Positions 27,045 to 35,955 are shown, counted from the stretch's first letter. The stretch is 64,000 nucleotides of DNA from Clostridium_AD frigoriphilum (GCF_036541405.1 NZ_JAZHFS010000005.1:206513-270512), one strand, 5' to 3'. Numbers and translations are program-made. The notes: generated from the letters alone by a model not told the origin.

Positions 27045-28443
27045 TATAATCATCCTCATCAAAAATACTATTAGAGATTTCATTAAGATCCCTTCTATAT
27101 AATACATCCTTAAATTTAAAACTCTCTAGTGTACCCATAGGAAATAAATATGGATATCCACAGCTTTCTAGTCCTGCCATATGTGCTATAAAAATAAAAA
27201 AACCAATATAAAACCCTGGAAGCCCCAAAACCGAGGAAAAAATAATTATTATTATATTCCATATGGATAAAGCACCATAAAGCTTAGGCACTAAAAAAGA
27301 AGAAATGGACGAAAGTGCCACGATCACTACAGTACTTTGGGAGGCTAACCCTACTCCAACAACCGCATCTCCCAAAATTAAAGCTCCAACAATGCTCATT
27401 GCCTGGCCTATTGACTGTGGCAATCTTATTCCTGCTTCTCTAAGTAATTGAAAAAAGAAAGTCATTAATAATAACTCTATTACTGTAGGTAGAGGCACAT
27501 CCGCTCTAGACATTGTAAACTTTACAGCAAGTACGGATGGAATAATCGAAAAATGGTAAGTCGCAATAGACAAATATAAGCCTGACAATAAACTCGCTGA
27601 GAAGAAAGCAACCACCCTCATAAGTCTTGTTGCATTAGCAAAATACACATTGGAATAATAATCATCCGGTGTATGGAAATTATCTATAAAAAAATATGGT
27701 GCAGTAATTACAAACGGTGTTCCATCTACTATTATTGCTATTTTTCCTTCTAAAAGCTTTGATGCCACAACATCAGGCTTTTCGGTAGTTCCTATTGTAT
27801 CAAACGTCGTATTCTTACTTTTTAATTTCTCTTCAATATAATTTGTGTCTAATATAAATTCTAATTTTATATTTGTTACCTTTTTCCTTATATAATCCAC
27901 AAGTTTCCTCGGGGCAACACCTTCTATATAAGCTATTACAACTACTGTATTAGATTTATTTCCTAAAAACAAAGGTTCAAATTTCAAATCTGGATTTTTT
28001 ATTTTTCGCCTAATGAGTGATACATTATCTATAAATGCCTCCGTAAACCCTTCTCTCGGTCCTTTGATTACATTTTCTGTAACTGGAATTCCAACACTCC
28101 GTCTTACATAACCCTTCGCTTCACAAAATATTGATTTATCTGCAAAAGAAAATATAAGCACCAAGTCTCCAGATAAAATATGTACTATAGCCTCCTCATT
28201 ACTATTAATATCCCCAATGCTATTAGCTGGTAATACCTCTTTTTTTATATACTCTAAATCTACAGTTGATATCTTATGTCTTATTAGAGGATTAAATATA
28301 TACTCACTAATAAATTTGGAATCACATAAATCATCAATAAATATGCCAGTTATTGTTCCTACATCACACTGTATCTCTCTATATTTAACATCATAACTAT
28401 TTTTTAATTTTTCTCTAATGTAATTTATATCTATTTTTCTCAT
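27037..28443 (-). CDS. gerA: GerA-family spore germination receptor subunit A
   Basis: Membrane subunit of the Ger receptor that, with B and C, senses nutrients and triggers spore germination. The 468 residues contain the cytosolic N-terminal domain (about 1-280, with AKGYVRRSVGIPVTENVIKGPREGFTEAF and VAYIEGVAPRKLVDYI) and about five C-terminal membrane segments (about 285-440), including the SRADVPLPTVIELLLMTFFFQLLREAGIRLP signature. The ATG at 28443 is preceded by AGGTGAT; the GTG at 28452 lies inside that site. It overlaps gerC and faces gerB across a 161-bp divergent promoter region. Confidence 0.95.
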   Translation of the reverse strand: MRKIDINYIREKLKNSYDVKYREIQCDVGTITGIFIDDLCDSKFISEYIFNPLIRHKISTVDLEYIKKEVLPANSIGDINSNEEAIVHILSGDLVLIFSFADKSIFCEAKGYVRRSVGIPVTENVIKGPREGFTEAFIDNVSLIRRKIKNPDLKFEPLFLGNKSNTVVVIAYIEGVAPRKLVDYIRKKVTNIKLEFILDTNYIEEKLKSKNTTFDTIGTTEKPDVVASKLLEGKIAIIVDGTPFVITAPYFFIDNFHTPDDYYSNVYFANATRLMRVVAFFSASLLSGLYLSIATYHFSIIPSVLAVKFTMSRADVPLPTVIELLLMTFFFQLLREAGIRLPQSIGQAMSIVGALILGDAVVGVGLASQSTVVIVALSSISSFLVPKLYGALSIWNIIIIIFSSVLGLPGFYIGFFIFIAHMAGLESCGYPYLFPMGTLESFKFKDVLYRRDLNEISNSIFDEDDYNE

Positions 28444-28604
28444 TTTAATCACCTAATTTATTATCTGTCATGTTTAAGTTAATTATTCTGTAATTTTTTA
28501 TTTTGGAGTTTAACATTTAATAAATAGGTAAATAATACTAATATATGCAAAGTTTTATTACCAATAATTATAGACTCTAAACAAATAGGAGGTGCGATAA
28601 CAAC

Positions 28605-29687
28605 ATGGATAAGCTAAATACAAAACATTTAATATTCATAATTTGGGGAACCTCAATTGTAGCAATGAAAACTTACCCTAATATATTCATTGTAAATGGA
28701 GGTAGAGATTCTTGGATTTCAGTTATTATCGCCTCTATTATTCTATTTATTTATTTCATTTTCTTAATATCCGTTTGTAAAAAAACAAAATGCTATAATA
28801 TGGGCGAAATATACCACAAAGCACTAGGTAAAACTATGGGAAACATTTTTTTGATTTTATTTATCATAACTTTAATTGTAAGCTTAATAGAAAGTTCTTC
28901 AGTAGAAGCAAATGCCTTGCATGTAAATATGCTTACAGATACTCCTGTTTGGTTTTTTCTGCTATTCATAGTAATACCAGCCATTTATATAACAAAGAAG
29001 GGTACTAGAGCAATAATTATAATTACTATTATCGGTATATCTCTCATAATGATGGCAGGAATAAATCTAGCAATGCTTACAGCTAAATATAAAAAGCTTA
29101 AATACTTACTACCTGTAATGGCCAATGGCATAACAACTTCTTTTATTTTATCAGTTATAAAAGCACTTGGATGTTATGGAAGTATAGCTATTTCTATACC
29201 ATTTTTGTCCAGAGTAACTAATAAGTCAAAAATAATAAAACATTGTGTTATTGCTTTATTGATTGTAATACAAATGGAGATTTTTGCAAGTATCGGCCTT
29301 TTAAGCACCTTTGACGTAACTAGAGTCTTGACCATTAATTATCCCAAACTAATACAAACTCAGTTAGTTAGTTATTTTGATTTTTTAGAGGTTGGAGAGT
29401 TTTTTGTAATGCTTCAAATGGTAGGTGGGTGGTTTATAAAATATGTATTAGCGCTAAACGCTATACTCATTTTATTAAAAAATATTTCTTTTTTTAATAA
29501 ATACATGATCTACATTATTACTTTATTTGTATTCATAATTTCCTATTTCATTTCTGCTAAAGTACTATTACTATATAAATTTTTAAACCTTTACGTATAT
29601 TTTTCTGTGATAAGCTTCATATTAATACCAACAATAGTTTTCAGTATATTTTTGTTTAATGCTAAAAAAAAGGATAAAAATTACTAG
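28605..29687 (+). CDS. gerB: GerB-type spore germination permease
   Basis: B subunit of the germinant receptor, an amino acid/polyamine/organocation-superfamily protein of 360 residues with about ten membrane segments, likely holding the ligand site. It begins with NTKHLIFIIWGTSIVAMKTYPNI, and VEANALHVNMLTDTP lies in the family loop. AGGAGGTG precedes the ATG. Unlike the usual gerA-gerB-gerC order in one operon, it is transcribed away from gerA-gerC. Together the three genes still supply one complete receptor, presumably under forespore-specific promoters in the intergenic gap, which I could not define. Confidence 0.92.
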   Translation: MDKLNTKHLIFIIWGTSIVAMKTYPNIFIVNGGRDSWISVIIASIILFIYFIFLISVCKKTKCYNMGEIYHKALGKTMGNIFLILFIITLIVSLIESSSVEANALHVNMLTDTPVWFFLLFIVIPAIYITKKGTRAIIIITIIGISLIMMAGINLAMLTAKYKKLKYLLPVMANGITTSFILSVIKALGCYGSIAISIPFLSRVTNKSKIIKHCVIALLIVIQMEIFASIGLLSTFDVTRVLTINYPKLIQTQLVSYFDFLEVGEFFVMLQMVGGWFIKYVLALNAILILLKNISFFNKYMIYIITLFVFIISYFISAKVLLLYKFLNLYVYFSVISFILIPTIVFSIFLFNAKKKDKNY

Positions 29688-29700
29688 GTCACTAAAACAT

Positions 29701-29763
29701 AAAAAGAGCATTACGTTAAATCATCTCCTGCTGAGCTGTAGTTTTAACATAATACTCTCTTTT
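29701..29763. terminator. Bidirectional terminator with family C core in its loop
   Basis: The stem AAAAGAGCATTACGTTAAA (29702-29720) pairs with TTTAACATAATACTCTCTTTT (to about 29763). The loop contains TCATCTCCTGCTGAGCTGTA, nearly the same as in the repeat at 11614. It separates gerB from the convergent ECF gene. Confidence 0.75.
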
Positions 29764-29771
29764 AAATTATA

Positions 29772-30314
29772 TTATATATTTAGTTTCGTTTTTAAAGATG
29801 CTATCAATGGTAGTGCTAAAGCACCACCTACAACTACTTGAATGATATTAGTTGGTATATCCTTTAAAGAAATAATTAATGCTTGCTTAATTGCAAAGTC
29901 TTTAGAAATAAATGTTAGTATGATAGTTCCTCCTATATAATAGGCTACAATCATCCATATTCCTGCTACAACAAAAGCCAAGATATTATTTAAAGTGTTA
30001 TTCCCATTGTAATTTTTTCTATAAGCAATAGTTCCAGCAATATAGCCCATTAGTCCTTTGATAACAAAAGTAAATGGTGCCCACATGGTATATCCACTCA
30101 TTAAATCAAATAAGCACATGCCAACAGCGGAAGCTATAGCTGATTTTTTTCTTCCAAATAATATAGCTGATAAAAATACCATACTATCTCCCAAATGAAG
30201 CACTCCCATAAAAGTTGGTACATGTATAACAGTCGTGGCTAAAAACGTAATCGCTGCCATAAGGCTAATTTGTACTATATCAATAGTTTTAATAGATGTG
30301 TTACTACTTTCCAT
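29772..30314 (-). CDS. ECF transporter S component (vitamin-type substrate unknown)
   Basis: A 180-residue membrane protein with about six segments, the size and pattern of the substrate-binding subunit of energy-coupling-factor transporters. The family sequence LGDSMVFLSAILFGRKKSAIASAVGMCLFDLMSG, followed by APFTFVIKGLMGYIAG, supports this. It would use shared EcfA/EcfT subunits encoded elsewhere. No vitamin gene is adjacent and no riboswitch is visible upstream, so the ligand is open. The adjacent ATG pair at 30317 and 30314 follows AGGGGGAG; I choose 30314 for spacing. An in-frame start at 30380 has no ribosome site. Confidence 0.8.
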   Translation of the reverse strand: MESSNTSIKTIDIVQISLMAAITFLATTVIHVPTFMGVLHLGDSMVFLSAILFGRKKSAIASAVGMCLFDLMSGYTMWAPFTFVIKGLMGYIAGTIAYRKNYNGNNTLNNILAFVVAGIWMIVAYYIGGTIILTFISKDFAIKQALIISLKDIPTNIIQVVVGGALALPLIASLKTKLNI

Positions 30315-30506
30315 CATTCTCCCCCTAAAATTCTCTCTTAAATATGTTTTTAAAATTCTCTCTAATAACATTATATACAATATTAATTAGTTTTCAAATG
30401 TATCCATACGCTTTTCAAAATAATAATTTATATATATTGTATATACATTGTCGAAATACTAAATACTATATAATATTTAGTTATTTTAATAAACGGAGGT
30501 ATTCAT

Positions 30507-30662
30507 ATGACTTTTTTACGATGGCTCGGTGGATTTGTGGTTTTATTCTGGTTAATGGGAGTGCTTTTCAGTAAAGGTGGAAGTTTAATTAATATATTAC
30601 TAATAGTTGCTGCAATTGTATTTATAATTGACATTCTATTTAGTAAAAGAAAAAACTTATAA
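30507..30662 (+). CDS. Lmo0937-family small membrane protein (51 aa)
   Basis: A short gene with CGGAGG 7 nt before its ATG. The 51 residues form two hydrophobic helices: FLRWLGGFVVLFWLMGVLF, then LINILLIVAAIVFIIDILF, with a KGGS turn and a basic end (KRKNL). This matches the lmo0937 family of tiny Firmicute membrane proteins, of unknown role and often stress-related. A strong terminator follows within 12 bp, confirming an independent transcription unit. A longer open frame at 30344-30574 crosses it in another frame and is not credible. Confidence 0.85.
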   Translation: MTFLRWLGGFVVLFWLMGVLFSKGGSLINILLIVAAIVFIIDILFSKRKNL

Positions 30663-30673
30663 AATTTAATATA

Positions 30674-30715
30674 GAAAAGTCTCTTGAAATATTTTCAAGA
30701 GACTTTTCATTTTAT
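30674..30715 (+). terminator. Terminator of the 51-aa membrane protein gene
   Basis: A 15-bp stem (30674-30688 with 30694-30708), then ATTTTATTTATT. Confidence 0.88.
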
Positions 30716-30755
30716 TTATTTTTAATTAAGTTACCTAAAATACCTTATCATCTAC

Positions 30756-32351
30756 TTAATCATTATTTTTACTAACATCCGATAAGATTAAACCTTTATT
30801 ATGCTCTAATGCCCAACTAATACCCCAATCATTTTGGAATAATAATAGATCCCTATCCTTAAAATCCTTAACTAATCTAGCATCACTAGTTAAGTTAAGT
30901 TTTTCTTTATCTATTGTACTCTTTTCAATCCATCTTATATTTTTAAATGCTAACCTATCAATTTTAATATCTACATTATATTCATTTTTAAGTCTAAATT
31001 CTAATACCTCAAACTGAAGCACTCCTACAACTCCAACTACAATTTGTTCAATTCCTATATGTAGTTCCTTAAATACTTGGATTGCTCCCTCTTGAGCTAT
31101 TTGTGTTACTCCCTTTATAAATTGCTTTCTCTTCATAGTATCAACAGTTCTCACCCTTGCAAAATGTTCTGGCGCAAAAGTCGGTATTCCTTCAAACTCA
31201 AATTTATTTGAGGACGAACATATAGTGTCTCCTATACTGAATATACCTGGATCAAAAACTCCAATAATATCTCCTGCATAAGCTGTATCTACTATTTCTC
31301 TCTCTTGTGCTAAAAATTGTTGAGGTTGTGCAAGTTTTATTTTATTACCACCCTGCATATGATAAACATCCATGCCTTTTTCAAACTCTCCAGAACAAAT
31401 CCTCATAAAAGCAATTCTATCCCTATGAGCCTTATTCATATTAGCTTGAATTTTAAAAACAAATGCAGAAAAGTCTTTACTATAAACATCAATTTTCCCT
31501 ATGCTCGAATTTCTTGGTAATGGAGGTGATGTTAATTCTAAAAAGCTTTCTAAAAATGGTTCAACACCAAAATTAGTTGAGGCACTACCAAAAAATACTG
31601 GTGTAAGCTCCCCATTAGCTACTTTCTCTAAATCGAAATCATCACCAGCTACATCTAGAAGTTCCATATCTTCCATAAGCTTCTTATATAAATCGTCTCC
31701 AATAAGCTGGATTGCCTTTTCATCGAAAGCATTAATTTTTGTTTCTTTAGCTTCTATTTGACCATGTTTTCCATCATCAAAAACAATAATTTCCTTTGTA
31801 CGCCTATCATAAACGCCTTTAAAATCTACCCCACAACCTATAGGCCAATTCATTGGATAAGATCTAATACCAAATTCATTTTCTATTTCTTCCATAAGCT
31901 CAAATATATCTCTAGTTTCTCTATCCATCTTATTAATAAAGGTAAAGATAGGAATCTCTCTTATGCTACATACATGAAATAGTTTTCTTGTTTGTGCTTC
32001 TACACCTTTTGCACCATCTATAATCATTACTGCACTGTCTGCTGCCATAAGCGTTCTATATGTATCCTCACTAAAATCTTGATGCCCTGGGGTATCAAGT
32101 ATGTTTATACAAAAATCTTTGTAATTAAATTGCATAACTGAAGACGTAACAGAAATACCTCTTTGTTTTTCTATTTCCATCCAATCAGAAACTGCATGTT
32201 TAGAAGCTTTTCTAGCCTTAACTGAACCTGCAAGCCTTATAGCGCCACCATATAATAATAACTTTTCCGTTAGTGTAGTTTTACCTGCATCTGGATGAGA
32301 TATTATAGCAAACGTTCTTCTCTTTTTAATCTGTTTTATGTAATCCTCCAA
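30756..32351 (-). CDS. prfC: Peptide chain release factor 3
   Basis: Translational GTPase that removes RF1/RF2 from the ribosome after termination. The 531 residues are full length. G1 is HPDAGKTT (19-26), G3 DTPGHQDF, G4 NKMD, and RGISVTSSVMQF is the switch I region. The domain order G, II, III matches RF3 rather than EF-G, which would be about 160 residues longer. A tetracycline-resistance TetM-like or LepA identity is excluded by length and by KASKHAVSDWMEIEKQRGIS. It starts at a TTG with AGGAGA upstream, with no operon partner. Confidence 0.96.
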   Translation of the reverse strand: MEDYIKQIKKRRTFAIISHPDAGKTTLTEKLLLYGGAIRLAGSVKARKASKHAVSDWMEIEKQRGISVTSSVMQFNYKDFCINILDTPGHQDFSEDTYRTLMAADSAVMIIDGAKGVEAQTRKLFHVCSIREIPIFTFINKMDRETRDIFELMEEIENEFGIRSYPMNWPIGCGVDFKGVYDRRTKEIIVFDDGKHGQIEAKETKINAFDEKAIQLIGDDLYKKLMEDMELLDVAGDDFDLEKVANGELTPVFFGSASTNFGVEPFLESFLELTSPPLPRNSSIGKIDVYSKDFSAFVFKIQANMNKAHRDRIAFMRICSGEFEKGMDVYHMQGGNKIKLAQPQQFLAQEREIVDTAYAGDIIGVFDPGIFSIGDTICSSSNKFEFEGIPTFAPEHFARVRTVDTMKRKQFIKGVTQIAQEGAIQVFKELHIGIEQIVVGVVGVLQFEVLEFRLKNEYNVDIKIDRLAFKNIRWIEKSTIDKEKLNLTSDARLVKDFKDRDLLLFQNDWGISWALEHNKGLILSDVSKNND

Positions 32352-32601
32352 GGTATCGCTCTCCTTTTTTATGTTTTAAGTTATGTAAATGCATATATAT
32401 TCCTACAATCACTTGCTTAACTCCTAGTGATTCTAAAATTTCACCTATCAAATCTCTACCTATTAATTTTAGCTTTTATACACATATCTGTCAACTAAGG
32501 TTGTACTTATAAATTGTAGCAGGATAAAATTCTTTTATGTAGAATTTATTATGTATGAGTTTGTGTAAAACATTTATAATTAACTCTAAAGGGGATAAAA
32601 T

Positions 32602-32730
32602 ATGATGCTTATAAGCTCAGCATTCAGTTTTATTAACGTTTCAATTATTGTAGTAGTTCTAGGATTAGGTATATATACAATGGTCTTATTGATCAAAGCT
32701 TTAAAAATATATATTAAAAAGAATTCATAA
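32602..32730 (+). CDS. Small single-pass membrane protein (42 aa)
   Basis: An ATG preceded by AAAGGGG at 8 nt opens a 42-residue frame. It has one membrane helix (about 11-31: INVSIIVVVLGLGIYTMVLLI) and a basic tail (KALKIYIKKNS). It resembles other tiny clostridial membrane proteins of unknown function. The upstream gap of about 250 bp after prfC shows nothing else. Confidence 0.6.
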   Translation: MMLISSAFSFINVSIIVVVLGLGIYTMVLLIKALKIYIKKNS

Positions 32731-32946
32731 CAGCACACATTACTATGTTATGACGCATCCGTAAAATATTGTTCATAAACAAGAATATTTTTACCCTTGT
32801 TTTATTTCCATTTATATCCTTAGTGTGGGTTTGGTCGAATTATGTTGGAGAGACTATATAAATTTAATGGTAAAAGAAGTTATAAATAGATTATTGTGTT
32901 GTTAGCTAAGAGTAATAATGAACACATGTGAGAGGGATTATGTTAA

Positions 32947-33543
32947 ATGATACTATTATATATTTTATGCCTAATATTATTGTATTTTATGATTTTATAT
33001 ATTGTAATATGTTATAACTTTAAGAAATCGGTCTATAATAATGGACAAAAAAGTGATGTGATTATTGTACTTGGCTACCATGCAAAAAAAAACGGAAATG
33101 TATCGCCAATCTTAAGAGAGAGAATAAACAAAGCCTCAAGGTTATATCATGATGGAATTGCCAAGACTATAATATGTTCCGGTGCAGCCGTTGGTAATGA
33201 GCATATTGAGGCTGATGTTATGGCAAAAGCCTTAATAGAATTAGGGATTCCTGATTACAGTATAATTCGTGAAAGACTTTCAAAAAATACATATGGAAAT
33301 TTGATAAATTCAAGAGAAATTATGCAAAGCAGAGAATTTAACACTGCTGTTATTGTTTCCTCACCTTGGCATTTGAGAAAAGCAAGTACGTATGCGTTTA
33401 AGCTTGATATTGATCATACCGTGGAGAAATCTAAATTTCCATATGAATATCTAATAATAGGGGTTGCAATGATTTATCTTTATTATTACACACAGATGTT
33501 CATAAACATTTTTCGTTATTATAAAGTTAAGCAAGTAAGTTAA
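32947..33543 (+). CDS. YdcF/SanA-family (DUF218) membrane protein
   Basis: A 198-residue protein with an N-terminal membrane helix (residues 1-22) and a DUF218 domain: SDVIIVLGYHAKKNGNVSPILRERINKASRLY, then IICSGA, GIPDYSIIRERLSKNTYGN and VIVSSPWHLRKA. DUF218 proteins bind nucleotide-sugar-like or SAM-like ligands, and relatives (SanA, ElyC) affect the cell envelope. A second hydrophobic segment (about 172-188) sits near the C-terminus. AGAGGGA lies about 9 nt before the ATG. The 216 bp upstream hold no further gene. Confidence 0.85.
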   Translation: MILLYILCLILLYFMILYIVICYNFKKSVYNNGQKSDVIIVLGYHAKKNGNVSPILRERINKASRLYHDGIAKTIICSGAAVGNEHIEADVMAKALIELGIPDYSIIRERLSKNTYGNLINSREIMQSREFNTAVIVSSPWHLRKASTYAFKLDIDHTVEKSKFPYEYLIIGVAMIYLYYYTQMFINIFRYYKVKQVS

Positions 33544-33619
33544 GACGCTATTTTCGAATAAAACGTCTCAAGTTCAAAATATCATTTGCCCCACATTAAA
33601 ATTTCATTATAATAAAACA

Positions 33620-33661
33620 TAAAAAAAGACCGACTCTTCTTTAATAGATAAGTCGGTTCTT
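33620..33661 (-). terminator. Terminator of trpS
   Basis: The stem AAGACCGACT (33626-33635) pairs with AGTCGGTTCTT (33651-33661) and is followed on the minus strand by a long T-run. Confidence 0.8.
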
Positions 33662-33698
33662 ATATGCCTTTTTCCTTAATATTAGATTACTTTTACTA

Positions 33699-34697
33699 TT
33701 ATCTAGGAATAAACCCTATTTTCTTTTGCATTTTTCTTAATGTCTTATTTGCAACATAATTAGCCTTTTCTGCACCTTTTTTATAAATTTCTTCTAGATA
33801 TGCTTTTTTACCTATATATTCCTTAATTTTAATCTGTATGGGTTCAAGCTCTGAAACTACTGCTTCTGCTACATCTTTTTTAAACTGAGCATAACCTTGA
33901 CCTTCATATTTAGCTTCTATCTCTTCAATAGACATTCCAGTTATAGTCATTAATATTGTCATTAAGTTTCTAACACCTAGTTGTTCATCGTTAAACTTAA
34001 CTACCCCTAGACTATCTGTAACTGCTCTATTTACTTTTTTTCTTATAACTTCTGGTGGGTCCATTATTAAAATAAATCCATTAACATTTTCTCCTGATTT
34101 AGACATCTTCTTAGCTGGTTCTTGTAAGTCCATTACCTTAGCTCCTGCTTTCCCTATATATGATTCAGGTATTACAAATGTATCGCTATATGTTTTATTG
34201 AACCTCTCAGCTATGTCCCTAGCAATTTCAAGATGTTGAAGTTGATCTTTTCCTACAGGCACTAAATTACTTTGATATAATAAAATATCTGCAGCCATTA
34301 GCACAGGATAGATAAGTAACCCTGCTCCTATACTTCCTGCACTATTTTGTGATTTAACTTTATATTGAGTCATTCTGCTTAATTCTCCCATATAAGTAGA
34401 ACAAGTTAAAAGCCAAGCTGCTTCACTATGAGCAGGAACATGTGATTGAATAAACATGGTGTTTTTCTCAGGGTCAATACCTGCAGCTAAGTAAATAGCT
34501 AGTAATTCTAGAGTTCTTCTTCTCAAATCCTTTGGTTCTTGCTTTACTGTTATTGCATGTAAGTCCACCACACAAAAATAGCATTCATATTCATCTTGTA
34601 ATTTAACCCAATTTTTTATTGCTCCTAAATAATTTCCAAGGGTTAAGTCACCCGAAGGTTGAATTCCACTAAATATTACTTTCTTATTATCTTCCAA
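33699..34697 (-). CDS. trpS: Tryptophanyl-tRNA synthetase
   Basis: Class Ic synthetase that charges tRNA-Trp. 332 residues from a TTG at 34697. AGGAG lies 9 nt before this TTG, whereas the ATG at 34706 directly abuts the ribosome site. The protein then starts MEDNKKVIFSGIQPSGDLTLGNYLGAI, as is usual for the family. The HIGH equivalent is TLGN, the GADL-like block is PVLMAADILLYQ, and KMSKSGEN lies at about 196-203. It is controlled by a tryptophan T-box; between leader and gene lies a family B palindrome. Confidence 0.97.
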   Translation of the reverse strand: MEDNKKVIFSGIQPSGDLTLGNYLGAIKNWVKLQDEYECYFCVVDLHAITVKQEPKDLRRRTLELLAIYLAAGIDPEKNTMFIQSHVPAHSEAAWLLTCSTYMGELSRMTQYKVKSQNSAGSIGAGLLIYPVLMAADILLYQSNLVPVGKDQLQHLEIARDIAERFNKTYSDTFVIPESYIGKAGAKVMDLQEPAKKMSKSGENVNGFILIMDPPEVIRKKVNRAVTDSLGVVKFNDEQLGVRNLMTILMTITGMSIEEIEAKYEGQGYAQFKKDVAEAVVSELEPIQIKIKEYIGKKAYLEEIYKKGAEKANYVANKTLRKMQKKIGFIPR

Positions 34698-34737
34698 TAT
34701 GATCATCTCCTAAAAATGTAAATAATGAACGGAAATC

Positions 34738-34945
34738 GTATATTGATTCGAATGCAATTCACATCGTTAAGTAATTCTAAAATTAATTATTTTTACATCT
34801 GCTAAAAAACACAAACTCGCTATCCCCTTAGTATTCCTCATGGGCGCACAACAATTCTCAATTGTTATGTGCTCAAACATGTGTTTTTCTTTACGCATCT
34901 ATAAATATAATTAATTATGAATTACTAAAACTTGCTCATATGCTT
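34738..34945. repeat. Long imperfect palindrome, family B copy 3, with nested mini-palindrome
   Basis: The arms (TGCTAAAAAACACAAACTCGC near 34799 against GCTCAAACATGTGTTTTTCT near 34871) match the central part of the copies at 10321 and 53451. At the apex, where copy 1 reads ACTCGCTGTGCTC, this copy has about 47 extra bp (34822-34868), including CACAACAATT-CTC-AATTGTTATGTG. It lies between the trpS T-box and the trpS start, so it should be part of the trpS mRNA leader. Confidence 0.75.
34822..34870 (-). repeat. Mini-palindrome element, diverged copy in a family B repeat
   Basis: On the minus strand it begins ACATAACAATT-GAG-AATTGTTGTG and continues with CGCCC. The first 30 positions align with the 47-bp elements at 5571 and 48365; the rest is diverged. 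The length is the same within about 2 bp. Confidence 0.65.
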
Positions 34946-34992
34946 TCTACTCAACATCTGATTTTTTCATTATTTTAAGTGTGCTAAATGAA

Positions 34993-35225
34993 AACAAAAA
35001 AGCCCTATGGATAAAATCCATAGGGCGAATATACACGGTACCACCTAATACTTAGAAACTATGTTAAGGCTTCTGCTCAAACAGATACACTACGATATCC
35101 TACCTTTATAACGCAAGGCTTACGTCAAGGACTACTATACTTCATCCTGAGTCTTAGAGACCCATTCAATTTAAACATAATTATCGTAATCACACCCTCT
35201 ACGACTCTCTAAAAATCTGTTTTTA
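34993..35225 (-). promoter_or_regulatory. T-box riboswitch, tryptophan (trpS leader)
   Basis: Minus strand: T-box AGGTGGTACCGTG (35046-35034), terminator stem GCCCTATGG/CCATAGGGC (35026-35002) with a T-run, stem I start AGAGAGTCGTAGAGGG (35211-35196), and specifier TGG (35164-35162) after GAA, matching tryptophan. A TTGACA (35308-35303) with TAATAT 17 bp on is a likely promoter. Confidence 0.93.
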
Positions 35226-35320
35226 AATTTACTTGCTTCTCATCAAAGACTATAACATTATTTAAAATCTCTTTAAATAATATTATACTTATTTCATTGA
35301 ACTGTCAATAGAAGTCAATT

Positions 35321-35695
35321 TTATGCTTTCCAAAGACCATGTAAATTGCAATATTCTCGTACGAATAACACTTCTTCTTCTAATTTAAATTCAGCTTCTG
35401 GTTTTTCACCTGGTTTTAAAAATTTTCTATATACTTTATTTTCTGTGTGTACTTCAATAAATTCAATATGATGTTCTTCAAGTGATGGATGTTGTACTGC
35501 TCCAACCTTAACTTTAATTCCACCCTCTATTTTTTCTGATACAGGAACATGTTTTTCAACTGCTGCATCTGTAGTGTTTTCTACTTGAAGTGTCATATTT
35601 TTTCCACAACAAACCAAAGTACCTCCAGCATTATGAACTACCTCAACTATATTACCACATATTTCACATTTATAAATTTGTCTTAATTCAGTCAT
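35321..35695 (-). CDS. dfx: Desulfoferrodoxin (two-iron superoxide reductase)
   Basis: Reduces superoxide to hydrogen peroxide in anaerobes without producing oxygen. From the ATG at 35695 it has 124 residues. Centre I is a desulforedoxin-type site with C10, C13, C29 and C30. Centre II ligands appear as KHVPV, VQHPSLEEHHIEF and a C-terminal CNLHGLW. AAGGAGG precedes this ATG; an in-frame start at 35728 would place the ribosome site inside the protein. Electron donors such as rubredoxin are not encoded nearby. It is transcribed alone. Confidence 0.95.
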   Translation of the reverse strand: MTELRQIYKCEICGNIVEVVHNAGGTLVCCGKNMTLQVENTTDAAVEKHVPVSEKIEGGIKVKVGAVQHPSLEEHHIEFIEVHTENKVYRKFLKPGEKPEAEFKLEEEVLFVREYCNLHGLWKA

Positions 35696-35955
35696 TATTA
35701 TTCCTCCTTTAAATTTAGAACTCAACAAATGATAATTATGCTTATTTATTCATAACAATTATTTATTGATAGTTATTATATATAGTATTCTACATTCTTT
35801 TAAAATCTCCTCTTTTATAGAAAATTTTATTTATATTTTATCCTAACTCAATTTATTATATACATTTATATTATATATAGTATTCCTAATATTACCTTCA
35901 TTATTTTTCTTTTATGTGGAACACTATATAACATCAATATAAGGGAGGTACTAAT

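Noticed and set aside
30315..30506. Vitamin riboswitch upstream of the ECF S component
   Set aside because: I looked for conserved thiamine, FMN, folate-type and cobalamin motifs in the 192 bp and saw none.
30344..30574. 76-codon plus-strand open frame
   Set aside because: It overlaps, in another frame, the 51-aa membrane protein gene that has a proper ribosome site and terminator.
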